Shown piece by piece: positions 1 through 7,643 of a stretch of DNA of 8,457 nt. The stretch covers positions 1 through 8,457 of the forward strand of contig JBAPRR010000397.1 of NCBI GenBank assembly GCA_049281195.1, given 5' to 3'. This stretch comes from JBAPRR01 sp049281195 (lineage in GTDB: Bacteria; Actinomycetota; Acidimicrobiia; Acidimicrobiales; CAVXTF01). The position numbers and the translations under genes are program-made. Numbering within the stretch: the first letter of the stretch is position 1; each line of letters starts with the position of its first letter. Below the pieces are notes generated by a model. That model made no database searches. It was not told where the DNA came from and worked only from the letters and a program-made list of their open reading frames with translations.

Positions 1-535
1 CCCACGTTCCACCCGGAGGGATCACGGGCGACTGAACAGCGAAGTAGTCGAATTTGACTTGCTGCGGTTGATTGGTCAGGTTCGTCCAGACGATCGGGTC
101 TCCGGGCGTCGAATAAAGCTTCGACGGGAGGAACCCGGACTCGGAGATGACGATCTGTTGACCGCTGTCGATACCGGGTTCCGCAGGCTTACCGCTATCG
201 ATCGGCACTGTGACGGTCTTTCCTCCAACGGTCACACTCTTCGCGCTGTCGATGGTCGACACACTCGGACCGGTCGCGCTGTAGTGGGGCCCCGTCGTGG
301 ACGTGGATGTGCTTGGAGCGCTCGTGGAAGACGTCGACCCAGAAGAACTAGTTGTGTTGCTGGTGCTCGTCGGATCGCTTTTCGGGCTGCTCGATCCACA
401 GGCTGCGAGCAATGCCGCGAATGCGACGATGACCGCCAATATGCCGAGGCTCTTCGGTACCCGCAACGAAGGCGGACTTGTCCGGACTTTCACGACGCAT
501 TCAGGAATGGTTCGGGCAAAAAGTGAGGATCTCAT
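1..535 (-). CDS. Lipoprotein with Ser/Thr stalk and cupredoxin-like domain (C-terminus outside window)
   Basis: The visible 178 residues begin with a signal peptide whose hydrophobic core (about 29-45) ends in a lipobox, LAAC, with the lipidated Cys at 46. This predicts an exported protein anchored to the outer face of the membrane. Residues 47-83 are an almost pure Ser/Thr/Pro/Gly stalk. After a short segment (about 92-124), residues 126-178 read like the first half of a cupredoxin (plastocyanin-type) domain: a GFLPSKL strand, GDPIVWTN, then PPGGTW. In copper-binding members the strand after WTN usually carries a His (PHTV-like); here it reads QPQQVKF, so that ligand is missing. The Cys/His/Met ligand loop lies beyond the window. 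The ATG at 535 sits 10 bases after the upstream sortase-like gene and has no clear ribosome site, so translation may be coupled. A GTG 14 codons further in is a weaker alternative. Its role is unknown; an accessory surface protein of the phosphate operon is inference. Confidence 0.72.
   Translation of the reverse strand, partial: MRSSLFARTIPECVVKVRTSPPSLRVPKSLGILAVIVAFAALLAACGSSSPKSDPTSTSNTTSSSGSTSSTSAPSTSTSTTGPHYSATGPSVSTIDSAKSVTVGGKTVTVPIDSGKPAEPGIDSGQQIVISESGFLPSKLYSTPGDPIVWTNLTNQPQQVKFDYFAVQSPVIPPGGTW
287..397 (-). other. Low-complexity Ser/Thr stalk of the lipoprotein
   Basis: This encodes residues 47-83, directly after the lipidated Cys, composed almost wholly of Ser and Thr with a few Pro and Gly. 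It is the same type of spacer as in the two PstS-type proteins, although here it follows an N-terminal lipid anchor instead of preceding a C-terminal helix. Confidence 0.75.
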
Positions 536-545
536 GTGTAACAGG

Positions 546-1667
546 TCAGAGTGTGGCAGGCAGCAGGTGCGCCAGATCCTGAAAGGTCAAGATGGCCAGG
601 GCAAGTACTACCGGAGTGGTCATGATGTAAGTCGGCCATGTGTGGTTCCATCGGCGATACAGCCTCACACTCAACAAAATTGCGGCCAATAGAAGAATTC
701 CCCACAGAATCGCGGGAAGGATTGAGCTCGAATCTCCCGACAGAGCCCTTTCCGACATCGGAGGGACTCCGAGCTTCGACACGTGGACGTCTACCGGTGC
801 GCCGATGAGGCGGGCGATCGTCACCACACGGTCACTCGGGGCGAGCGACGAGTTCGATGTGACAAGAGTCAACTGGTTGCCGCGGGTGGGTGCGATCGGA
901 TCGGATTGCCCGGGTCGAATTTCACGTGTGCTCGTCACTTTGTAGTTGAAGGTGCCGTAGGCGCCGACCAACTGAACGGTGTCGTCCACCTTCAAGGAGC
1001 TCAGCCCAGCGAACGGCTTGCCGTATAGATAGCGCCTGCCTGCAATAACCGTATTTCCTGGCGTGCCGGGCAGAGCAGACCCGGGCATCAAACCAGGGCC
1101 CACGGTCAGGTCAGATGCACTCGTCCCCTCCACGACAACCTGGTTCAAGTGCAGCACCGGAATGTTGATGACGGCTACCGCGTAACCCTCGGGAGGAACG
1201 TGGCCTTCGAGGGTCGTGCTCCCGACGGGAGGACGAAGCTCTGAGAGTAGATGGTGCTGTGCACGCGACGCCTGGAAGGGGGTGAAGAGGAAGAGGTACG
1301 CAGCAAACAGCGCGAGAAAGATCCCGATGCCGGTAACGACAGAGCCGACCCACGACACAACTGAATCACCCGAGGTCCTGCGTCCTGCTTGCTTGGACGG
1401 CTGTTCCAAAGAATGCGAATCCTCAGCCAGAATCGTCATGGCCCCATCCAGAGACTGGGCACCCTGGGGGACGGCGTCCGGCGAAGGACCGGACCCGCTC
1501 GAGTGATCGGGTGCGGCAGGGGGTTCCGCCGTCGGAGATGCGGGGCCACTGGCCACGAGGCGGGTTCCACCGCCCTGATGGCCGTTGTTGCCCATATCCG
1601 TCGTTACGAACGATGGGGGACCTTCTGTTCCCGTGCCCATACTTCCGATGACCGCCTCTTCTGTCAT
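546..1667 (-). CDS. Catalytically dead sortase homologue, membrane-embedded (pseudo-sortase)
   Basis: 373 residues. Residues 1-103 are a long Gly/Pro/Ser-rich, probably disordered tail, and 104-129 form a transmembrane helix preceded by Arg residues, which places the tail in the cytoplasm. Residues about 135-290 match the sortase beta-barrel (INIP, GPG, GNTVIAG, YGKPFAGL, LTLVT, DRVVTIARL). Two further hydrophobic segments follow (about 316-337 and 345-367), separated by a basic loop. In active sortases the motif after VIAG starts with the catalytic His; here it is Arg211 (AGRR). The TLxTC cysteine is Ser271 (LTLVTSN). Only the third active-site residue, Arg280, remains. The codons are AGG and TCG, neither one base away from His or Cys as needed, and the frame is open throughout, so this is not a simple sequencing error. 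Transpeptidation should be impossible; a scaffold or binding role is inferred. The start lies 4 bases after the preceding stop, with a weak purine-rich stretch (AAGAGAAG) upstream. Confidence 0.85.
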   Translation of the reverse strand: MTEEAVIGSMGTGTEGPPSFVTTDMGNNGHQGGGTRLVASGPASPTAEPPAAPDHSSGSGPSPDAVPQGAQSLDGAMTILAEDSHSLEQPSKQAGRRTSGDSVVSWVGSVVTGIGIFLALFAAYLFLFTPFQASRAQHHLLSELRPPVGSTTLEGHVPPEGYAVAVINIPVLHLNQVVVEGTSASDLTVGPGLMPGSALPGTPGNTVIAGRRYLYGKPFAGLSSLKVDDTVQLVGAYGTFNYKVTSTREIRPGQSDPIAPTRGNQLTLVTSNSSLAPSDRVVTIARLIGAPVDVHVSKLGVPPMSERALSGDSSSILPAILWGILLLAAILLSVRLYRRWNHTWPTYIMTTPVVLALAILTFQDLAHLLPATL

Positions 1668-1671
1668 CCGA

Positions 1672-3963
1672 CTAGGTCTTCTCTTGACGGACGACGCCTA
1701 GGCGCTTGCGCAAGCGCTGAGCGACAAGGATAAGTGGTCCTGCGCAGATCGTGATCCCACCGGCGAAAAGCATCACCAGCAACAGCCAGCGCCACTCAGG
1801 AGCAGCCAGGCCAACCTGCTCGGCTCGGAAAAAGCTCGGCGTCACTGGTGTCTTGGTCGGCGTTGGTTTTGGGCCGTTCGATTGAGGTTTGGTTGTGGCT
1901 GCGATCGTGGACGGAGTCGTTTCACCGCTCGTAACCGGCGTAGAGGTAGAGGTCCCACTGTCGCCCGGGCCTGAACTACCGGGACCTGTCGTCGAGTTAC
2001 CACCACCCGAAGTGGTCTTCCTACTGGTCGTTGGCGTTGTCGTCGTGGTGGTGGGAGGTGGAGTGGGCGATGGAGGCTCGCTGACGATGTCCTTCGCTAT
2101 GTCTGCCTGAGCTGTCGTCGTCATGGTCGACGTCAGCGGGAGAATCCCACCGGGAAGGGTGACGGTTGACGAGGAGGACGTGAGAGACACCAGGTTGTCG
2201 AGGATGGTCTTGATGCCGTCAGCCTGGGTAGCAGGCTGTGGCTTGGTAGACACGGCCGCGTAGATCACCACCGGCTCCGGGTACGCTGTAGCCGCATTCG
2301 GACCTGAGGTATCCGCGTAGTTGAAGCTGAGCGTCCCGTCGGTGTTGGTCGTGGCGTCGGCAAGGGCTGCGTCTACTGATGCCTGCGTGGGAGCAACGTA
2401 GTCACCGGCTGCGTTCTGGAGCTCTGCGGTGTCCAAGCCGTAGTAGAGGGCCTCGTACCAGTTCATCATTGCAAAGCCCGCCTGCCTCGGCGGTGTCGCG
2501 TCGGGCGACACCTGGGTGTAGAGGGCCTTCGCCTGATTCTGTGGATCCTCCTCGGTATTGGACGTCACTCCATCAGCAAGTGCGGGGAACTGATCCGTCT
2601 CAGGGCAGGTCCCGTCCAACTTGGCGTCTGACCACTGCGCGGCTTCGATTACCTGGGCGGCAGTGTCGGTCTCCGAGACCGTCTTGTTGTTGATCTGGAC
2701 AGAGTGGTCAGGCGCACTGCACAACCAGTGGAGCATCTCATCTGTGACGCCCGTGTTGTCCGAGCGGAGGTATGCCTGGTAGTCCTCCTCCGGCTCAAAC
2801 CCGCTGATGCTGTTGATGAACTCCATTGCGGGGCACGGATCCACCTTGCCGCTGTCATAAGCGGGGCTGGTGCATTTCACCGGGACATCGTCGGCGGCCC
2901 CGGGTTCGTTGTACTGCCCCGTGATTAGCCCCGCGACCATGTTGGGAGTCAGGTCGAAGCTGGTGTGCGGGTAGTACGTGTTCTCCTCGGGCGGGTCCCC
3001 ACTGATGATCGAGGAAAAGCCGACCACGTCCGCCGAGACCGCTATCGGGATCAGCGCGTAGCCACTGTTGGTACCCCCGAGGATCGCTTGCTCATCGGGA
3101 GCCTCGGGGTCGTCTGTAAAAGCGATCTGGTACGTACCCGCCGCCAGGCTGGTTACGGCATTGAGAGAATCAAGCGCCGTGTCGAAGTCCAGGGTCGGGT
3201 GGGTACCGGTGCACCCGGACTGGTCGACCGTCTGGATGAGTCCCTCAATACCGAAATCGCTCCCGGAGTTAACGAGGGTCGGGTTTACGCAGCCGGTGTC
3301 GGCCGGGGCGAAGCTCACAGGAATGACAGCTGCGTTAGCAGAACTCGGTGTAGTGCTGTCGTTCAGGTTGTAGTCGTAAACGACGATGGAGCAGTAGTCC
3401 GGACCGTTGTCGCAGTAGAACGTGCCCTTGTCAGAGTCGTTTCCCAGTACCTCTCCGTCCAGACCGGTACCGCCGTTGTTCTCGATTTCAGGAACGACGG
3501 TGCTGGCAAATCCCTCCCCGTCACTGAAGATCGGAGCGCTGATGGGAGGTGAGGGTTGGCCTATAGAGCACATGGGGGCAGCCTGCGCTAGCGGAGCGGT
3601 GTCCGCGCATAAGAGGATCTCAGGTGTGTCGTCGGCCGGAAAGTCGTACAGGTCGACGAACGCGTACTGTTGAGGGTTCGAGCTGATGTCTGAGGTCGGC
3701 CCTGCCTCTATCGTCGGACATTGACTGCTCGAACACGGGATCGTGACGCATGTGTACCCGGTCGGGCACGGAGGCGGCGGCGTGGCCGCCGCTGTGGTAG
3801 CCGCCGATGCGCGCGCCGTCGGCGCGACGGCAAAACCAGCCATCAATACCCCGGCGACGATCAACAAAGCGAGGAGAAGACTGCTCAGGGAGAACCTTTT
3901 GGTTCTGTTTCCCCGGGCAGGAGTGTCCCCTTTCTGTTGGCGTTCGTGTTGTCCTCGAGTCAT
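1672..3963 (-). CDS. Divergent PstS-like binding protein with N-terminal neocarzinostatin-like domain and C-terminal membrane anchor
   Basis: 763 residues. Signal peptide about 23-54 (ARA/ASA cleavage). Residues 62-83 form a small module with four Cys (66, 72, 77, 82). Residues about 95-219 resemble the neocarzinostatin beta-sandwich: two Cys pairs (119/132 and 184/191) spaced as in that family, a central DGEGFAST-like strand and a closing AAVIPVSF strand. Residues about 225-595 follow the PstS order: IAFTDDP, IPIAVSADVVGF, LTPNMVAGLITGQY, LRSDNTG, LQNAAGDYVAPT, then YPEPVVIY. A Pro/Thr/Ser/Gly stalk (about 630-712), a transmembrane helix (about 725-748) and a basic tail (RLRKR) end the protein. 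Fourteen Cys lie outside the membrane, suggesting several disulfides. The start is the ATG that overlaps the pstS stop as ATGA, with GGGGGGAG 4 bases upstream; an in-frame start 14 codons earlier lacks this support. The ligand is unknown; phosphate or another oxyanion is inferred from family and context. Confidence 0.8.
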   Translation of the reverse strand: MTRGQHERQQKGDTPARGNRTKRFSLSSLLLALLIVAGVLMAGFAVAPTARASAATTAAATPPPPCPTGYTCVTIPCSSSQCPTIEAGPTSDISSNPQQYAFVDLYDFPADDTPEILLCADTAPLAQAAPMCSIGQPSPPISAPIFSDGEGFASTVVPEIENNGGTGLDGEVLGNDSDKGTFYCDNGPDYCSIVVYDYNLNDSTTPSSANAAVIPVSFAPADTGCVNPTLVNSGSDFGIEGLIQTVDQSGCTGTHPTLDFDTALDSLNAVTSLAAGTYQIAFTDDPEAPDEQAILGGTNSGYALIPIAVSADVVGFSSIISGDPPEENTYYPHTSFDLTPNMVAGLITGQYNEPGAADDVPVKCTSPAYDSGKVDPCPAMEFINSISGFEPEEDYQAYLRSDNTGVTDEMLHWLCSAPDHSVQINNKTVSETDTAAQVIEAAQWSDAKLDGTCPETDQFPALADGVTSNTEEDPQNQAKALYTQVSPDATPPRQAGFAMMNWYEALYYGLDTAELQNAAGDYVAPTQASVDAALADATTNTDGTLSFNYADTSGPNAATAYPEPVVIYAAVSTKPQPATQADGIKTILDNLVSLTSSSSTVTLPGGILPLTSTMTTTAQADIAKDIVSEPPSPTPPPTTTTTTPTTSRKTTSGGGNSTTGPGSSGPGDSGTSTSTPVTSGETTPSTIAATTKPQSNGPKPTPTKTPVTPSFFRAEQVGLAAPEWRWLLLVMLFAGGITICAGPLILVAQRLRKRLGVVRQEKT
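1828..2076 (-). other. Low-complexity Pro/Thr/Ser/Gly stalk of the PstS-like protein
   Basis: This encodes about residues 630-712 of the PstS-like protein: a Pro run, a Thr run, a Gly/Ser part and a Lys/Pro/Thr part directly before the membrane helix. It probably spans the cell wall and holds the binding domain away from the membrane; Thr-rich actinobacterial stalks are often O-mannosylated, which is only inferred here. On the plus strand it produces a spurious Val/Gly-rich open frame. Confidence 0.75.
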
Positions 3964-5637
3964 GAAACTCCCCCCGCCTGACGTCTCCGTCTGAATCTGA
4001 CCCATGCGATCAACGGTGGAACCGCGATCAAAAGCAAGAAACCCAATGCAATAAGCACCGCCGGAGTGGCCGGATGGGCGACTCCATCCATCTTCCCCGC
4101 AGTCCCGAACAGCGCTATACCGACCGTGGGATCGTCTGTCGTGGTGGTCGTCCCATGCGCCCCTGCGACGATTCCGCCGGGCAGAGTCACCTTCGTAATC
4201 GGGACGGTGACTACGGTGCCCGGCTCGGTCGTTGCGGTGGTATGACCCGGCCCACTGGTCCCGGACGTCGTAGTAGCGGTCGTTGTCGGGAACGTCGATG
4301 CCGTCGATTTCGTAGTCGTCGAACTCTTATGCGTGGATGGAGTCGGACCGGAGCCTGACGTCGTCGGAGGTCCATTCTGGCCGAATAGTGCGACATAAGG
4401 ATCGTTGCAGGTCGTGGGGTTGACGCTGGCTGGCGGCGGTGCCGCCCCATTGATCCGCGTTATGCCTTCGAAGTCGTCTTCCACCAAGTTCGGAGGTAGA
4501 GGCGAATAGCCGAGAGATATCGACGATTGCTGTCCCTGGCATGCCAGGAATTCGATGAACTGCCCGAGCACCGCCCCCTGGGCCGCGGGGGTCTGTCCCT
4601 CGGGAGTGATCAGGTAGCTATACGCCGAGATCGGGTACGCCTTCGGGTTGGTGTCCTCGAATACGCCTGTCAGCAGCTGTTCTAGGTCCGGCTCCAACTG
4701 AGCCTGCAAGAGCGCTTCTGCGTCGGCCAGAGCAGACGGCTGGACGAACGCATCGCCCGGTTTGTTCTGCACCGCTGCGCACGGGTCGTTGTGCGCCGCC
4801 GCGTAGCCGGTCTCCACGTAGGTGATGCTTCCCTGGTTGCCGTAGACGTATTGGGAAGCATCATCTGATCCGCTCTCACCGTTCCAGTTCGAGAAGTTGT
4901 ATCCGGCGTGGCTTCCTCCACCTTGTGGGTAAGGCCAGTTTGCGTTGGGACCGTCCGGGAAGTTGAGAGCGTTCGTATACGCGTTCCACGCGCTCGGGTC
5001 GAGCGTGTTCAGGTAGTCGGAAAGGATGTAGTTCTCTCCAGATGCGTCCGTCCTGAAGACGACGGTGATCGGGTTGCTATCGCCTTGGAGCTCGGGGTTG
5101 AGCCCACCTGTGGCCAGCCCACCCCATGTGGTGATCGTGCCCGTGAAAATCCCCAGGATCATCTGGGTCGTAAGTTGAAGATTGTTGATCTGCTGCCCGG
5201 TGACCTGGCTCTGAAGGTTGTAGTCCATACAGGTGGCACCTGCGACATCGGGAAGGTACTGGTAGGCATATCCCGCGGGAGGCGTGTATTGGGCCTGTCC
5301 GGTGCTGTATCCGATCTCAGAAGCGCCGAACAGAACCTGATCTTGTGCGAACTCATTGAGTCCGATCACAGATGACGAGTCGGAGTAGTTCACCTGATCA
5401 CCGTCGAGCGAGCTGATCTGCGCGATCCACTCATCGATAGCCAGTGCTGCGTAGCTAGAGCCGCCCCCATCGATCTGAGGTCCGCTTGCATATGCAGGAG
5501 TCGCCGTCACCACCGACACCGCCACCGGCCCTGCCAGAGCCGCGATGACGACAAAGGCAACCGGCAAAGACGCGCGACGGAAGATGCCGGCAACCCGCGA
5601 GGAAGAGCGCAGAGGAGCGGATGCTCCGCGCGCCGAA

Positions 5638-5660
<23 letters not shown>
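3960..5660 (-). CDS. pstS: Phosphate ABC transporter substrate-binding protein PstS, C-terminally membrane-anchored
   Basis: 566 residues. PstS captures phosphate outside the membrane and delivers it to PstCA. The signal peptide (hydrophobic about 31-50) ends in AYA at 56-58. Family motifs in order: GGGSSYAA (65-72), YSDSSSVIGLNEF (92-104), FGASEIGYS (111-119), LGIFTGTITTWGG (169-181), phosphate loop FRTDASGEN (202-210), GSITYVETGYA (277-287), YPISAYSYLI (342-351), GYSPLPPNLV (384-393). Four Cys (144, 294, 374, 418) could form two disulfides. A Thr-rich stalk (about 430-510), a membrane helix (about 532-553) and RFRRRR replace the usual lipid anchor. Two positions that contact phosphate in E. 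coli PstS seem altered: the Asp of the SD motif is Glu116, and the Thr after SG is Glu209. The ATG at 5660 was chosen for AAAGGA 9 bases upstream. It lies inside the last 23 bases of pstB; a second ATG two codons on is possible. A much earlier in-frame start would overlap pstB by 125 bases and add a non-secretory leader. Confidence 0.92.
3968..3975 (-). promoter_or_regulatory. Ribosome binding site that fixes the start of the PstS-like gene
   Basis: Read on the minus strand this is GGGGGGAG, ending 4 bases before the ATG at 3963. It lies within the last codons of pstS and supports reinitiation at the ATGA overlap. It is the strongest Shine-Dalgarno-like stretch in the window and argues against the in-frame ATG 14 codons upstream. 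Confidence 0.6.
4131..4373 (-). other. Low-complexity Thr/Ser/Gly stalk of PstS
   Basis: This encodes about residues 430-510 of PstS: clusters of Thr and Ser with Pro and Gly, interrupted by a more hydrophobic patch containing VTLPGGI. It separates the phosphate-binding domain from the C-terminal membrane helix. Confidence 0.75.
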
Positions 5661-6506
<846 letters not shown>

Positions 6507-6510
<4 letters not shown>

Positions 6511-7643
6511 TCCGCCACCACTTTCTTCATACGACCACGGCCGTCACGACCACTCTTCGTACGACCGAGGATCCGGGTGATCGTGAAGAGGATCAGGACG
6601 AGGATTACAAGAACAAGGCCCGCCGTGTAGGCCAGGCTTACCTGAGCCGGATCCGGGCTCTTCAGGTTGCTGTAAAGGAACAGCGTAAGTGCCGATTGCG
6701 GGTTGTGAAACGGATTCGCGTTGATGAAGTCGCTCCCGAAGATCGTGAACAGAAGGGGAGCCGTTTCTCCGACCGCACGAGCCAGGCCCAAAACAGCCGC
6801 TGTGATCAGGCCGGTTCTCGCGGTCGGAAGGACCACTGACCAGACTGTTCGCCACTCCGGCGCTCCGAGCGCCAATGCGGCCTCACGGAGCCCTCCGTGG
6901 ACGACTTTCAGAACTTCTTCTGTGGTTCTTGTAATCGACGGCAGCAGCATGATCGCTATTGCCAGCGATCCGGCAAAACCGGAGAAGTGCTCGGTGAATC
7001 CCCCCTCGACCCACACCGCGTAGATGAATAGGCCCGCCATGATGGAGGGAAGTCCACTCATGGCGGTCACAACGGTGCGGATGATCGAGGTGAAGCGTCC
7101 TCCAACTTCATTCAGGAACACGGCCGTAATGATCCCGAGCGGAATGCCAATCAACGCAGCGATGCCGACCTGCTCGAGAGTTCCGATTATCGCCATCGCG
7201 AGGCCGCCCGAGCCGGGTTTGCTTAGCGGTCCTACGCCTTTCAAGTCCTTGTAGAAGAGGTGGACGCTCAGTAAGCCCCATCCCTTCTGGAAGATGAAGA
7301 CCAGCATCAGCACGAGGGGGATGCACAGAGCAACGGTGCCCATGGCGACGAGAGCCGACAGCAGCCTGTCATTGGCTACCAATCTTCCGTGTAGCTGGTA
7401 GAGCACCGCCCAGTAGATGACGAGGAAGGCGGCCGCAGTGCAGACGACGAAACCGAATGCTCCTGACAGCGGCGTGAACTGGTCGAACAGGAGCCAGACA
7501 ATCGCGATCGCCGATGCGGCACTGCCCAGGAAAACCCAGATGTCCTCGCGACGGAAGTCCCTCGGTCTCCTACGCCGAGGCATGGCCGAAGGCTGCGGAG
7601 GGTTCTCCGATTCGGGGGGACGAACGGTGAGCGTGCTGGTCAC
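6507..7643 (-). CDS. pstA: Phosphate ABC transporter permease PstA
   Basis: 378 residues; one of the two channel-forming membrane subunits of the phosphate importer. After a basic, Pro-rich cytoplasmic start (PRRRRPRDFRR, 22-32) come two hydrophobic segments (about 35-53 and 62-83) before the core: a helix at about 96-118, a periplasmic-side loop, then helices from about 148 to the C-terminus. The EAA loop that docks on PstB is REAALALGAPEW (253-264), followed by LPTARTGL. LARAVGETAPLL (287-298) is characteristic of PstA. The N-terminal extension makes it longer than the usual 280-300 residues; longer forms are known in actinobacteria. The start is a GTG overlapping the pstC stop as GTGA; AGGCGG lies 6 bases upstream as a modest ribosome site. 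The stop overlaps pstB in the same way. Confidence 0.95.

Noticed and set aside
59..526. Plus-strand open frame at the window start
   Set aside because: It is antisense to the lipoprotein, which has a proper lipobox and stalk. The plus-strand product is Arg-rich without structure.
536..545. Possible promoter or terminator between the sortase-like gene and the lipoprotein gene
   Set aside because: The gap is only 10 bases, with no hairpin and no T-run.
546..1667. Sortase-like gene as a decayed pseudogene
   Set aside because: The frame has no internal stop or frameshift, fold motifs and membrane helices are kept, and it is tightly spaced in the operon; only the active site is changed.
1889..2110. 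Plus-strand Val/Gly/Pro-rich frame resembling a structural repeat protein
   Set aside because: It is the reverse complement of the Thr/Pro stalk codons; the apparent repeat follows from that composition.
2965..3552. Plus-strand open frame of 195 codons
   Set aside because: It lies opposite the PstS-like gene, whose domain and cysteine pattern shows the minus strand is coding. Its Arg/Val-rich product has no family features.
3964..4005. Earlier in-frame start for the PstS-like gene
   Set aside because: It would place 14 extra residues before a good start that has a strong ribosome site and an ATGA overlap with pstS.
5564..5581. Twin-arginine export signal in PstS (FRRASLP)
   Set aside because: Two Arg precede the hydrophobic core, but the positions after them do not fit the RRxFLK pattern well; an ordinary Sec signal with AYA cleavage explains the sequence.
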